Source of the DNA: Roseibaca calidilacus
GTDB lineage: Bacteria; Pseudomonadota; Alphaproteobacteria; Rhodobacterales; Rhodobacteraceae
Assembly (NCBI RefSeq): GCF_001517585.1
Contig: NZ_FBYC01000004.1
Location: forward strand, 1,507,501-1,571,500
Reading direction: 5' to 3'
Length of the DNA: 64,000 nucleotides
Under the pieces are notes generated by a model. That model worked only from the letters and a program-made list of their open reading frames with translations. It had not been told where the DNA came from and did no database searches. Numbering within the stretch: position 1 is the first letter of the stretch; each line of letters opens with the position of its first letter. The translations under genes were made by a program, and so were the position numbers. This document shows positions 1 to 9,299 of the stretch, in pieces.

Positions 1-642
1 CCCGCGGGGTGGGAAATGTGCGGCATCCGGGCTGTCATCCGCCTCTGTCTCTGTGCCCGTTGGCATCGCCATGCCCGACATGGGCCGACTGTCGAGCAGC
101 CCTGCGGCCCGCAATTCTTGCAACCCCGGCAGATCGCGGGCTGATTCGAGGCCGAAATGATCCAGAAAGGAATCGGTCACGACAAAGGTAACGGGTCGCC
201 CCGGGGTCTGGCGGCGACGCCCAAGGCGCACCCAGCCCAATTCCAGCAACTGGTCCAAAGTGCCACGCGACACGGCCACGCCGCGGATTTCTTCGATCTC
301 GGCACGGGTTGCAGGCTGGTGATAGGCAATGATTGCCAATGTTTCGATGGCCGCGCGCGACAATTTGCGCTGCTCGACCCGTTCGGATTGCATAAGCCAA
401 GCCAGATCGGGGGCGGTGCGCAGCGCGTATTTGTCGCCCACCCGCACAAGCTGGACCCCGCGGCTGGCGTAGTGCTGGCGCAGCCGCGCCAACACTTCCG
501 GCACATCGCAGCCTTGCGGCAGACGCGCGGCGATTTCCGCGCTGCAGAGCGGCTGCTCGCAGGCGAAAAGTATCGCTTCGACCATGCGTTCCTGTGCGGC
601 AAAGGACGGGGCCGATTCGCCGCCTGCATCGAGACCCTGCAT
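1..642 (-). CDS. scpB: Segregation and condensation protein B, C-terminus cut by window edge
   Basis: ScpB is the winged-helix subunit of the bacterial SMC condensin; dimers bind the kleisin ScpA and help organise and segregate the chromosome. The frame stays open from the ATG at 642 to base 1, giving at least 214 residues, and the true stop lies outside the window. Near residues 20-40 it reads MVEAILFACEQPL, followed later by LARLRQHYASRGVQLVRV and by TLAIIAYHQPATRAEIEEIRGV, all typical of ScpB. Its ATG shares one base with the scpA stop (TGATG), so the two are translationally coupled. The visible C-terminal part is acidic and Pro/Thr-rich, as in many alphaproteobacterial ScpB tails. Confidence 0.93.
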   Translation of the reverse strand, partial: MQGLDAGGESAPSFAAQERMVEAILFACEQPLCSAEIAARLPQGCDVPEVLARLRQHYASRGVQLVRVGDKYALRTAPDLAWLMQSERVEQRKLSRAAIETLAIIAYHQPATRAEIEEIRGVAVSRGTLDQLLELGWVRLGRRRQTPGRPVTFVVTDSFLDHFGLESARDLPGLQELRAAGLLDSRPMSGMAMPTGTETEADDSPDAAHFPPRG

Positions 643-1415
643 CACACCCCTTCCCTGCCGCGCAGATGTAGCGGCGCAAAGGCTTCCAGCTGGCGCAGTT
701 CTACCCGGCCCTGTTTCGCCAGTTCCAACGACGCGGCAAAGGTCGAGGCCATGGCCGAACGGCGCCGGTCTGGGGCGCTGGCCCAGCCCTCGGGCAGGAA
801 GCGCGCAAGATCAGCCCAATCAAGCGTGACCGGCAAAAGCTGCGACAGTCGTTCCAAGGCCGCGTCGAGCGCGTAGATATCGCTGCGGTCGAACGCATAG
901 GGGCGGAACTCGTCGCGGGTGCGCAGCCTGGCATAGGCGCGCATCAGGTCCAGCAGACTGGCCTGCATTTCGGTCCGGCGCGTGACGGCAACAGATTCGG
1001 GCTGGCCACGCGCGAAGAAATCACGCCCCAATTGGTCGCGCCCCATCAGGCGGGCGGCGGCGTCGCGCATGGCCTGCAACCGTTCCAACTGCCAAGCAAG
1101 ATGGGCCGCCATGTCTGCGCCGCTTGGTCCCTCTTCGGTCGGGTCGGGGGGCAGCAGCAACCGCGATTTCAGGTATGCCAGCCATGCGGCCATAACAAGG
1201 TAATCCGCCGCCAGTTCAATCCGCAAGGCGCGCGCGTCTTCGACAAAGCCCAGATATTGCTCTGCCAGTTGCAGAACGGAAATGCGCCGCAAATCCACTT
1301 TCTGGCTGCGCGACAGGGTCAGAAGCAGGTCAAGCGGCCCTTCAAAGCCGTTGACATCGACGATCAGCTCCTCGGCTGCGCGGCGTGCGTCCAGACTGTC
1401 CCAATCGTTACTCAT
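642..1415 (-). CDS. scpA: Segregation and condensation protein A
   Basis: ScpA is the kleisin that bridges the SMC heads and binds ScpB in the chromosome-condensing complex. The 257-residue protein contains VNGFEGPLDLLLTLSRSQKVDL near the N-terminus (about residues 20-41), the SMC-neck-binding motif of the family, then the LAADYLVMAAWLAYLKSRLLLP helix and a C-terminal winged-helix region rich in basic and aromatic residues. I chose the ATG at 1415 (MSNDWDS) because the only upstream in-frame start is a TTG at 1445 with no ribosome site. It overlaps scpB by one base. The usual beta-hexosaminidase neighbour seen in relatives is not present here; ribE lies 54 bases upstream. Confidence 0.93.
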   Translation of the reverse strand: MSNDWDSLDARRAAEELIVDVNGFEGPLDLLLTLSRSQKVDLRRISVLQLAEQYLGFVEDARALRIELAADYLVMAAWLAYLKSRLLLPPDPTEEGPSGADMAAHLAWQLERLQAMRDAAARLMGRDQLGRDFFARGQPESVAVTRRTEMQASLLDLMRAYARLRTRDEFRPYAFDRSDIYALDAALERLSQLLPVTLDWADLARFLPEGWASAPDRRRSAMASTFAASLELAKQGRVELRQLEAFAPLHLRGREGV

Positions 1416-1469
1416 GCGACCAAGTTTACGCGCAACCACGCGCAAGGTCTATCACGCCGTATGCCTTGC

Positions 1470-2063
1470 TTAACGTCCGGCCCAATCTTGCAACCGGGCC
1501 ACATAGCGCGCCAGCGTGTCAATCTCTAGGTTGATCTGATCGCCCAGCTTGGTGTCGGCCCATGTGGTGGCCTGCTTGGTATGCGGAATAAGGTTGATCC
1601 CGAATTCCGCGCCCTCGACCTCGTTCACGGTCAACGAGGTGCCGTTCAGCGCAACCGACCCTTTGGGCGCGATAAACCCGGCCAGATGGTCGGGCGCGCG
1701 CAAGCGGATGCGGGTGCTGCCGCCTTCATCGGCCAGCGCGATCACCTCGGCCAGCCCGTCAACATGGCCCGACACGATGTGCCCGCCCAGTTCGTCGCCC
1801 ACTTTCAGCGCACGTTCAAGGTTCACGCGCTTGCCCGGCACCCATGCGCCAAGGTTGGTCTTGGCCACGGTTTCGGCAGAAACCTGCACGTCATACCAGT
1901 CTGGCCCCAGCGCCACGACCGTCAGGCAAACGCCGTCAGAGGCGATGGACGCGCCAATCTCTATGCGCGCGGTATTATAGCCGGTTTGGATACGGGCGCG
2001 CAAATCGCCTTCTTGCACAACCGAATGCACGCGGCCGATATCGGTGATGATGCCTGTGAACAT
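1470..2063 (-). CDS. ribE: Riboflavin synthase, alpha chain
   Basis: This enzyme dismutates two molecules of 6,7-dimethyl-8-ribityllumazine into riboflavin and the ribitylaminouracil precursor. The 197-residue length is normal for the family. The protein starts MFTGIITDIG and has the two internally repeated lumazine-binding barrels: the first contains GASIASDGVCLTVV (about residues 38-51) and the second KGSVALNGTSLTVNEV (about 133-148), joined by GGHIVSGHVDG. It lies upstream of scpA on the same strand and diverges from kpsS. No other riboflavin genes are in the window. Function is assigned with high certainty; E. coli would call the gene ribC, most alphaproteobacteria ribE. Confidence 0.95.
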   Translation of the reverse strand: MFTGIITDIGRVHSVVQEGDLRARIQTGYNTARIEIGASIASDGVCLTVVALGPDWYDVQVSAETVAKTNLGAWVPGKRVNLERALKVGDELGGHIVSGHVDGLAEVIALADEGGSTRIRLRAPDHLAGFIAPKGSVALNGTSLTVNEVEGAEFGINLIPHTKQATTWADTKLGDQINLEIDTLARYVARLQDWAGR

Positions 2064-2233
2064 AGCTCTTTCCCCTGTGCTTGGCGCGCACCTAATCTTA
2101 GCGCCTGTGGCATTGCAAGCAACAGCCCGCTGCGGCGCATTCGTTTTTGATGACGGGGCTGCGCTTTTCGTTTACCTTCCTTCAAAAGAGCAGCCCTATT
2201 CTGCAAGATAGGGACATAAACAGGCAAAATGCC

Positions 2234-3523
2234 ATGGCACCAGACACCGCATCGCGGCGCTTTCTGTTTTTGCAGGGGCCGCATGGTCCGTTTTTCAACC
2301 GGCTTGGCCGGATGCTGCGCGCCGCTGGCGCGCAGGTGTGGCGCGTGGGGTTCAACCGGGGCGATGCCGTATTCTGGCGCGACCGGGCCAGCTACATTCC
2401 TTATACCGGCGCGCCAGAGAATTGGGGCGCAACCTGCGCCGAGCTGTTCACCCACTATGGCATTACCGATCTTGCGCTTTATGGCGATATGCGGCCCATC
2501 CATGCCCAAGCCATTGCGCTGGCCCGCGAACACGGGATTACTATTCATGTGTTCGAGGAAGGTTATCTGCGCCCCTATTGGGTAACCTATGAACGCGACG
2601 GCGCGAATGGCAATTCAAGGCTTATGACTATGAGCGTTGAAGACATGCGCCGCGCGCTGGAAAAATGCGATCTGGAATTTCCAGACCCGCCCGCGCATTG
2701 GGGCGATATGCGGCATCATATCTTTTACGGCGCGATCTACCATTTCTGCGTTATGGCCCTGAACAAGGGGTATCGGCAGTTCAAACCGCATCGTGACCTG
2801 ACCGTGGCGCAGGAATTCCGGCTGTATCTGAAACGGCTTTGGGCCATGCCGCTGACCTCGCTGGAGCGGCGCGTGGCTTCTTGGCGCATTCGCAACGGGG
2901 GCTTTCCGTACCATCTTGTGCTTTTGCAACTGGCCCATGACAGCAGTTTCCGCGCCCATGGACCGTTTGAAACGCAAGAGCAATTCCTGCAAACCGTGTT
3001 CGAAGGTTTTGCGCGTGGCGCGCCGCGCCATCATCACTTGGTCATCAAGGCGCATCCTTTGGAAGACGGGCGGCAGCCCTTGCGCGCCACCATCCGGCGC
3101 CTGACCCAAGACCACGGGCTAACCGGCCGGGTGCATTTTGTCCGGGGCGGCAAACTGGCGCTATTGCTGAACCATGCGCGATCCGCTGTCACGGTGAATT
3201 CCACGGCGGCACAGCAGGTGCTGTGGCGCGGAATGCCGCTCAAGGCCTTTGGGCGGGCGGTGTTCGACAAGCCCGAATTCGTCTCGACCCAACCGCTAGA
3301 ACAGTTTTTCAAGCGCCCGTCCCGGCCAGATGCCCGCGCCTACCGGCGATACCGGCATTTCTTGCTGGAAACCTCTCAGGTGCCCGGTGGCTACTATTCG
3401 TTGCGGGGGCGCAGGCAGCTTATGCGACATGTGGTGGACCTGATGCTGGCCCCGCACGATCCTTACACCGCGCTTATCACCGGCGACGCGGCACCCCGGC
3501 AACAGTTGCGCATGGTGCGATAG
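2234..3523 (+). CDS. kpsS: Capsular polysaccharide beta-Kdo transferase-like protein, KpsS type
   Basis: KpsS-family proteins add the first Kdo residue of the poly-Kdo linker joining group 2 capsules to a lyso-phospholipid, at the cytoplasmic face of the inner membrane. The 429-residue protein shows the family marks: a QGPHGPFFNRLGRML start, FEEGYLRPYW (107-116), IKAHPLEDG (271-279) and VNSTAAQQVLWRGMPLKAFG (321-340). I start at the ATG at 2234; the in-frame extension upstream (from 2147) has no family similarity. It is the first gene of a plus-strand block with kpsD and kpsC, but a 93-base gap containing a possible promoter separates it from kpsD. The two enzymes KpsS and KpsC normally act together. 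Confidence 0.88.
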   Translation: MAPDTASRRFLFLQGPHGPFFNRLGRMLRAAGAQVWRVGFNRGDAVFWRDRASYIPYTGAPENWGATCAELFTHYGITDLALYGDMRPIHAQAIALAREHGITIHVFEEGYLRPYWVTYERDGANGNSRLMTMSVEDMRRALEKCDLEFPDPPAHWGDMRHHIFYGAIYHFCVMALNKGYRQFKPHRDLTVAQEFRLYLKRLWAMPLTSLERRVASWRIRNGGFPYHLVLLQLAHDSSFRAHGPFETQEQFLQTVFEGFARGAPRHHHLVIKAHPLEDGRQPLRATIRRLTQDHGLTGRVHFVRGGKLALLLNHARSAVTVNSTAAQQVLWRGMPLKAFGRAVFDKPEFVSTQPLEQFFKRPSRPDARAYRRYRHFLLETSQVPGGYYSLRGRRQLMRHVVDLMLAPHDPYTALITGDAAPRQQLRMVR

Positions 3524-3543
3524 CCGCTAACCCATTTCATACC

Positions 3544-3572
3544 TTGGCGAAAAGCGCGGGTAACTGTATGTT
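3544..3572 (+). promoter_or_regulatory. Candidate promoter of kpsD-kpsC
   Basis: In the 93-base gap between kpsS and kpsD, TTGGCG (3544-3549) and TATGTT (3567-3572) are separated by 17 bases, the ideal sigma-70 spacing, about 45 bases before the kpsD start. Each hexamer matches only four of six consensus positions, so this is a weak prediction. A perfect TTGACA follows at 3571-3576, but no acceptable -10 box lies downstream of it. Confidence 0.3.
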
Positions 3573-3616
3573 GACACCAATAATCAGAGGCAAGTCCTTT
3601 TTCAGGAGCCCGAGCA

Positions 3617-4756
3617 GTGTTTGTTATATCTAAATCCCTTGGCCACGCCATGGCCCTGCTGGCATGCGTTGTGGTCGCCTCATGCGACGTGTCGCGCGAT
3701 GGTCCGACCGCCAATGAAATCTACGAAGGCTCTGTCATGCGCAGCGGCGATGCGCATATCATTGCCGTCACCAAGCGCGTCAGCCAGATCGCCAACAGGC
3801 CCGAAACACTGGGCTTCAGCCATGCCTTGCAGGCGGGCGGCCTTCTGGGCGGCGATACCATCCGCCCCGGCGATACGATCACGCTCAACGTGTTCGAAAA
3901 CGTGCCCGAAGGTTTGCTGGCGCCGGAAGCGACGAATAACGCCATCATCGAAACCTTGCAGGTTGATGATGCCGGTTTCATCTTCGTGCCCTATGCCGGG
4001 CGCATTCGTGCCGCCGGGCAAACGCCCGAAGCGCTGCGCCGCATCCTTACCCGTTCGCTGGATGAACAAACACCCGACCCGCAAGTGCTTGTTGCCCGCA
4101 CGCAAGGCGACGGATCGACCGTGTCGGTCACGGGCGGCGTAACCGCGCAAGGGGTCTATCCAATCACCCGCGCATCGAACCGCTTGTCTTCGGTCATCGC
4201 CAGTGCAGGTGGCATCAGCATTCCGCTGGAAACCGCGCAAGTGCTGGTCACACGCGGAAGCCGGCAAGACAGCGCATGGCTGGAAGACATTTTCGCTAAC
4301 CCCGCGCTGGACATTGCCGTGCGCGGGGGCGACCGCGTTCTGGTCAAACAAGACGAGCGCAGCTTTTCCGTGCTGGGTGCCACCGGCACCGCCAACCGCG
4401 TGACCTTCGAAACCCAGCAGATTTCCGCGATCGAGGCGCTGGCCTCTGTCGGTGGGCTTGATCCGCTGCGCGCCGACCCCAAAGGCGTGTTTATCTTCCG
4501 CGATGAGCGCCCCGAAATTGCGACCGAAATCCTTGGCATCGGCCAGTTCGTGACCGATGTGCGTTTTGTCTATGTGCTGGACCTGACCAAACCCACCGGA
4601 ATGTTCGACGCGCGCGATTTCAAGATCCGCGACGGCGACACGATCTTCGTGACCGAAGCCTCTTCGGTTCTTTGGGGGCGCCAGATCTCTGCGCTCACCG
4701 GGTCGCTCACCGCGGCCGGTTCCGTGCGCGCCCTCGCCCGAAGCGCTGACGACTAA
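3617..4756 (+). CDS. kpsD: Capsule polysaccharide export lipoprotein, Wza/KpsD-like outer-membrane auxiliary family
   Basis: This is a polysaccharide export protein of the outer-membrane auxiliary family, forming the periplasmic/outer-membrane channel of a capsule exporter. The start is a GTG preceded by AGGAG (3604-3608) at normal spacing. The first 23 residues are a lipoprotein signal ending in VVVASC, so Cys23 is the probable lipidation site. Then follow the poly_export domain (GDTIRPGDTITLNVFENVPEG, about residues 79-98, and DDAGFIFVPYAGRIRAAGQTPE, about 116-137) and two SLBB-like modules (SVTGGVTAQGVYPI and FSVLGATGTANRVTF). It is 379 residues, close to BexD/CtrA/VexA-type proteins. kpsC starts four bases after its stop. 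Confidence 0.87.
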   Translation: MFVISKSLGHAMALLACVVVASCDVSRDGPTANEIYEGSVMRSGDAHIIAVTKRVSQIANRPETLGFSHALQAGGLLGGDTIRPGDTITLNVFENVPEGLLAPEATNNAIIETLQVDDAGFIFVPYAGRIRAAGQTPEALRRILTRSLDEQTPDPQVLVARTQGDGSTVSVTGGVTAQGVYPITRASNRLSSVIASAGGISIPLETAQVLVTRGSRQDSAWLEDIFANPALDIAVRGGDRVLVKQDERSFSVLGATGTANRVTFETQQISAIEALASVGGLDPLRADPKGVFIFRDERPEIATEILGIGQFVTDVRFVYVLDLTKPTGMFDARDFKIRDGDTIFVTEASSVLWGRQISALTGSLTAAGSVRALARSADD

Positions 4757-4760
4757 CGCG

Positions 4761-6722
4761 ATGCGCCCGAGGGTCCATGCCGTCTCTGGCGGGTTCCTCG
4801 GGCCATCGGCACAGGCGCGGCGCATTCGCCGGATCATGGCCTTGGCGGGTTACCCTATTCGCATTGGTTGGCCCAAAACATCCGACCTGATCGCGGCATG
4901 GGGCCACGCGCCCCGCGCCGCCCGCGCCGAAGCCTTGGCCAGCCATACAGGTGCCGCCATCTTGCGCGTGGAAGATGCTTTCCTGCGCTCGCTGTTTCCC
5001 GGCCGCCGGGGGGAGCCGACCCTTGGCCTGCTGCTTGACCAGCAAGGCATCTATTACGACCCCTCCCGGCCCAGCGATCTGGAAACGCTTCTGGCCACCC
5101 ACCCGTTGGACGACCACGCCCTGCTGCAAACCGCGCGGCTTTGCATGGCACGGCTGCGCGCGCACCACCTTAGCAAATATTCCGGCACCGACCCGAAAAT
5201 ACCGCCTCCGCCGCCCGGCTATGTGCTGGTGATAGACCAAGTGCGGGGCGACGCCTCGCTTCGCCATGGCGGGCTGCATGGCCCGCTTTCGCCGCATATC
5301 TTCCGCGAAATGCTGGTGCAGGCGCAGCTTGACCACCCGACCGCGCGCATTGTCATCCGCACGCATCCAGAAAACGCGCAAGGTCTGCGCCCCGGTCATT
5401 TCACCGCACAAGACCAGTCCGAGCGTATCACCCTTCACGATGCGGGGTGCTCGCCATGGGACCTGCTGGAAGGTGCGATTGCCGTCTATACCGTCAGTTC
5501 CCAGATGGGGTTCGAAGCGATCCTTGCGGGCCATCGCCCGCATGTCTGGGGGCTGCCCTTCTATGCGGGCTGGGGGCTGAGTGATGACCAAGCGCCGCAC
5601 CCGCGCCGCCGCCGCACCCTGACCCGCACCCAGCTATTTGCCGCCGCGATGCTGCTGTATCCCAAATGGTATGACCCGTGCCGTGATCGGCTGTGCGATT
5701 TGCCAGTGCTGATCGACCATCTAGAAGCGCTCGCCCGCGCGTGGCGCGAAGACCAGGCAGGCTATGACGCGCTGAACATGCGGCTGTGGAAACGGGCCCA
5801 TCTGCAAGCGTTTTTCGGGCGTTGGACGCCCTTGCGCTTTCGCAAGACCTCCGCGCGGCGCAGCATGGTCTGGGGCGCGGGCGACGGTGATATCCGCATC
5901 GAAGACGGCATCCTGCGCTCAAAGGGCTTGGGTGCCGCGCTGACCCCGCCCCTGTCGCTGGTGCGGGATGATTTGGGCATTTATTACGACCCTACACGCC
6001 CCTCTCGGCTGGAAAGCCTGATCGAAAGCCCCCTGCCCCCCGGCGGGGCCGACCGCGCCACGCGGCTGATCGCGCGGCTGCGTGCCAGCGGGGCGACCAA
6101 GTATAACCTTGCAGGTGACCGCCCTGCCCTGCCCGAAGGCCACCGCATTCTTGTTCCCGGGCAGGTCGAGGATGACGCTTCAATCCGGCTTGGCGCAGGC
6201 GGGGTTGCAACAAATGCGGCGCTTTTGGCCAAGGTGCGGGCGGAAAACCCCGATGCGGTGATCCTGTACAAACCCCATCCCGATGTCGAAGCGTGCCTGC
6301 GCCCGGGCACGCTGACCGATACCCGCGCCGCAGATATGGTGCTGTCTGCGACCGACACGGGCTGGTTGCTGGAACAGGTGCAAGAGGTCTGGACCGTCAC
6401 CTCGACCTTGGGGTTCGAAGCGCTGTTGCGCGGCAAAGCTGTGACCTGCCTTGGCGCGCCCTTCTACGCGGGCTGGGGGCTGACCCGCGATCTGGGGCCG
6501 GTGCCCGCGCGCCGCAACGCGCGGCCAGACCTGCCCACCCTTGCCCATGCCGTGCTGATCGCCTATCCGCGCTATCTGGACCCTGTCACGCGCCTGCCGT
6601 GCAGCCCGGAACTGGCGCTGGAGCGTCTGACTGTATCAAACCAAGCGTCGCAGCCCCCTGTCTTGCGTATCCTTGCAAAGGCGCAAGGATTGCTGGCCAG
6701 CCGCACCACATTCTGGCGCTGA
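4761..6722 (+). CDS. kpsC: Capsular polysaccharide beta-Kdo transferase-like protein, KpsC type with two glycosyltransferase modules
   Basis: KpsC-family enzymes extend the Kdo linker of ABC-exported capsules using two retaining Kdo-transferase modules in one chain. The 653 residues are a clear tandem duplication: module 1 has VEDAFLRS (70-77), GIYYDPSRPSDLE (96-108), RTHPENA (about 200) and PFYAGWGLSDD (about 267); module 2 repeats these as IEDGILRS (about 378), GIYYDPTRPSRLE (about 406), KPHPDVEA (about 503) and PFYAGWGLTRD (about 567). The start lies four bases after the kpsD stop, with the ribosome site inside kpsD, so the two are co-transcribed. A hairpin at 6753-6777 follows. Linker-sugar identity (Kdo) is inferred from the family. 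Confidence 0.9.
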   Translation: MRPRVHAVSGGFLGPSAQARRIRRIMALAGYPIRIGWPKTSDLIAAWGHAPRAARAEALASHTGAAILRVEDAFLRSLFPGRRGEPTLGLLLDQQGIYYDPSRPSDLETLLATHPLDDHALLQTARLCMARLRAHHLSKYSGTDPKIPPPPPGYVLVIDQVRGDASLRHGGLHGPLSPHIFREMLVQAQLDHPTARIVIRTHPENAQGLRPGHFTAQDQSERITLHDAGCSPWDLLEGAIAVYTVSSQMGFEAILAGHRPHVWGLPFYAGWGLSDDQAPHPRRRRTLTRTQLFAAAMLLYPKWYDPCRDRLCDLPVLIDHLEALARAWREDQAGYDALNMRLWKRAHLQAFFGRWTPLRFRKTSARRSMVWGAGDGDIRIEDGILRSKGLGAALTPPLSLVRDDLGIYYDPTRPSRLESLIESPLPPGGADRATRLIARLRASGATKYNLAGDRPALPEGHRILVPGQVEDDASIRLGAGGVATNAALLAKVRAENPDAVILYKPHPDVEACLRPGTLTDTRAADMVLSATDTGWLLEQVQEVWTVTSTLGFEALLRGKAVTCLGAPFYAGWGLTRDLGPVPARRNARPDLPTLAHAVLIAYPRYLDPVTRLPCSPELALERLTVSNQASQPPVLRILAKAQGLLASRTTFWR

Positions 6723-6752
6723 CATCATCTTGCCGGAACAACGCGTGGGGGA

Positions 6753-6777
6753 AAATCGGCCCCGACAGGGCCGATTT
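6753..6777. terminator. Hairpin between convergent kpsC and RNase J genes
   Basis: A perfect 10-base-pair stem (AAATCGGCCC, 6753-6762, with GGGCCGATTT, 6768-6777) and a five-base loop lie between two convergent genes. The A-run on the left and T-run on the right would make it work in both directions. The T-run is short, so intrinsic strength is uncertain. Confidence 0.5.
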
Positions 6778-6834
6778 GGGGGTGGCAGCCCCCTGAAATA
6801 TAGCCTTGGGCGAAAGCCCTCCGCTTGGTTACAT

Positions 6835-8505
6835 CTACTCGGCGCTCAACCGGCTGACGACGATGGTCACTTCCGGCTTTTTGCCCAACTCTTCCATGAC
6901 CACCTGACGCACTACGCGGCGCAGGCCGTCATTCAGCTTGTCGTCATCGGCCAGAACCTTGCGGCTGGCGCGTTCCAAGAAATCGGACAATTCATCCTCA
7001 ATGACCTCGTTCAGCGGCTGACCTCCCTTGGCCACGGGGCGCAGACCCGCGATTTCGGCCCATGGATCGCCCAGAACCTCGTCCACTTCATCCATGATGA
7101 CGGTGACGAACACATGTCCGCCAATGGCCATGCGGATACGGTCGCGCACGATCCCGTCCATCGCGCCAATCAGACGGCTGCCATCCAGATAAATGCGCCC
7201 GGTTGGGATTTCATCGACCAGAACCGGCACATCATCGGTCAGGTCCAACACCGACCCGTTCGGCACCACGACAGACCGCATCCCCCGAGAGAGGGCGAGT
7301 TTCGCATGTTCGCGCATCATCCGGTGTTCGCCATGCATGGGCACAAGGATCGCTGGCTGAATCAGGTCATGCATCGCTTCCAGATCGGGGCGGTTCGCAT
7401 GGCCCGAGACATGGTATAGCCTTTCGGCATTGTCGATCACATCGACACCCATTTCCGACAAACCGTTCACAATCCGGCCCACCTCGCGCTCATTGCCCGG
7501 AATGGTCATGGAGGAAAACAGGAAGGTGTCGCCTTCCTTCATGCTTAGCCCCATATAGGTGCCGCGCGCCAGTTGCGCACTGGCCGCGCGCCGCTCGCCT
7601 TGGCTGCCGGTCACGATCAGAAGCAGGTTTTCGCGCGGGATATCCTTGGCCTGCTCGGGGCTGACGGTGGGCGGAAAATCTTTCAGGATGCCCGCTTCGG
7701 TCGCGACCTGCGTCATCCGCAGCATAGCGCGGCCCATCAGGCAGACAGAGCGCCCGGCCTCTTGCGCGGCCACTGCCAGCGTTTTCAGCCGCGCCACGTT
7801 GGACGCGAATGTCGTCGCCACGACCATGCCCTTGGCGTCACGCATCAGATCGGCAATCGGGCCTGCCAATGTCGCCTCTGACCGGCCAGCGTGCTTGTTC
7901 ATCACGTTGGTGCTGTCGCACATCAGCGCCTTGACGCCCGAACGCCCGATCTCTGCCAGCATGGCCGGGTCATGCGGCTCGCCCACACCCGGCGTGGTAT
8001 CGGCCTTGAAATCGCCCGAATGGACAACCCGCCCTGCCGGCGTGTCGATGATCATGCCCGACGCTTCAGGCAGCGAATGCGCGACAGGGAAGAACTGCAC
8101 CGTGAAAGGCCCGGCCTTGACCGGTTCCATCTTGCCCACGGTCTTGATCTGCGCCGGGTCTTGCCCCTGATCTTGCATTTTCAACTGCGCAATGCGCGCC
8201 GTGAAATCGCGCGCGTAAACCGGCGCTTGCAGGCGGTCCCACATCTGGCCCACGGCACCCACATGGTCTTCATGCGCATGGGTGATGAAAATCGCATCCA
8301 GCCGGTCGCGGCGCTCTTCCAGCCAAGTCAGGTCGGGCAGGATGACATCAACACCGGGCTGCCCGCCCATATCGGGGAAGGTAATGCCAAGGTCCACAAG
8401 GATGAACCGCTCGCGCCCCTTGGGGCCATATCCATACAGATAGGCATTCATGCCCACCTCGCCTGCGCCCCCAAGAGGGACGTAGATCAATCTTTCAGCG
8501 CTCAT
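6835..8505 (-). CDS. rnj: Ribonuclease J
   Basis: RNase J is a metallo-beta-lactamase/beta-CASP nuclease with 5'-to-3' exonuclease and endonuclease activity in rRNA and mRNA maturation. The 556-residue protein carries the zinc motif THAHEDHVGA (H76, H78, D80, H81), a later PVAHSLPEA motif and HSGDFKAD, the beta-CASP segments including MCDSTNVM and VTGSQGE, and HVSGHA in the helicase-like C-terminal part. AGGAG at normal spacing precedes the ATG at 8505 and overlaps the end of coaX, so it belongs to the end of the long nuo-birA-coaX transcription unit. Confidence 0.95.
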   Translation of the reverse strand: MSAERLIYVPLGGAGEVGMNAYLYGYGPKGRERFILVDLGITFPDMGGQPGVDVILPDLTWLEERRDRLDAIFITHAHEDHVGAVGQMWDRLQAPVYARDFTARIAQLKMQDQGQDPAQIKTVGKMEPVKAGPFTVQFFPVAHSLPEASGMIIDTPAGRVVHSGDFKADTTPGVGEPHDPAMLAEIGRSGVKALMCDSTNVMNKHAGRSEATLAGPIADLMRDAKGMVVATTFASNVARLKTLAVAAQEAGRSVCLMGRAMLRMTQVATEAGILKDFPPTVSPEQAKDIPRENLLLIVTGSQGERRAASAQLARGTYMGLSMKEGDTFLFSSMTIPGNEREVGRIVNGLSEMGVDVIDNAERLYHVSGHANRPDLEAMHDLIQPAILVPMHGEHRMMREHAKLALSRGMRSVVVPNGSVLDLTDDVPVLVDEIPTGRIYLDGSRLIGAMDGIVRDRIRMAIGGHVFVTVIMDEVDEVLGDPWAEIAGLRPVAKGGQPLNEVIEDELSDFLERASRKVLADDDKLNDGLRRVVRQVVMEELGKKPEVTIVVSRLSAE

Positions 8506-8513
8506 GGCTGCTC

Positions 8514-9290
8514 CTATATCGTCATGGCCATGTTATAGTCATGAATCACCCGCAGGCCATACATCGTCAGGTCATCCTCGATTTCGTCAAACAGGTCTTC
8601 GGCCTGCGCAAACAGCGCGGCCAGTCCGCCCGTGCCAATCACTTTCATGGGGCGGCCATATTCGGCCTTTATACGCTGGGTAATCCCTTCGATCAGCCCT
8701 GTATACCCCCAGAACACCCCCGATTGGATGCAGGCAACGGTATTCGTGCCGATCACGCGCTCTGGGCGGGATATATCCACATGCGGCAGGGCCGCGGCAC
8801 CCTGATGCAGCGCTTCCAGACTTAGGTTGACCCCCGGCGCGATGACTCCGCCAATATAGGCGCCATCTTCGGCCACCACATCGAAATTCGTGGCGGTGCC
8901 GAAATCCACCACCACGACATGCCCGCCATGGCGTTGAAAGGCGCCGGCGGCATTGGCCAAGCGGTCGGGACCGGGGCGCACGCCCTCTTCCACGCGCGGA
9001 GGGACAGGAAGCCTGCATTCGGGCTTGCCCACCACCAAGGGGCGGCAGTCGAAATACCGGTCACACAGCACCCGTAGGTTGAACACCACGCGCGGCACGG
9101 TGGACGAGATCACGACGCTGGTCACATCGGCCTTGATGCCGCGCACCTGCATCAGCGTGGACAGCCAGACGAAATACTGGTCCGCCGTGCGCCGATGGTC
9201 AGTCGAGGTGCGCCATGTCTGCAAGATGGCATCGCCATCCCAAAGCGAGAACACGGTATTGGTATTGCCACAATCGATGGTCAAAAGCAT
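8514..9290 (-). CDS. coaX: Type III pantothenate kinase
   Basis: CoaX phosphorylates pantothenate in the first step of coenzyme A synthesis and, unlike CoaA, is not feedback-inhibited by CoA. The 258 residues show the ASKHA-fold phosphate motif DCGNTNTVFSLW (6-17), the second nucleotide motif VVDFGTATNFDVV (about 125-137), GGVIAPGVNLS and a C-terminal GTGGLA. It lies nine bases downstream of birA and eight upstream of rnj, a tight gene order that I know from Rhodobacterales. The pairing with biotin ligase, another cofactor enzyme, is positional only. Confidence 0.95.
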   Translation of the reverse strand: MLLTIDCGNTNTVFSLWDGDAILQTWRTSTDHRRTADQYFVWLSTLMQVRGIKADVTSVVISSTVPRVVFNLRVLCDRYFDCRPLVVGKPECRLPVPPRVEEGVRPGPDRLANAAGAFQRHGGHVVVVDFGTATNFDVVAEDGAYIGGVIAPGVNLSLEALHQGAAALPHVDISRPERVIGTNTVACIQSGVFWGYTGLIEGITQRIKAEYGRPMKVIGTGGLAALFAQAEDLFDEIEDDLTMYGLRVIHDYNMAMTI

Positions 9291-9299
9291 GGGCGGTCC

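Noticed and set aside
3571-3599. A perfect TTGACA at 3571 as a -35 box.
   Set aside because: No -10-like hexamer lies 16-18 bases downstream, so the TTGGCG/TATGTT pair was kept as the weak candidate.
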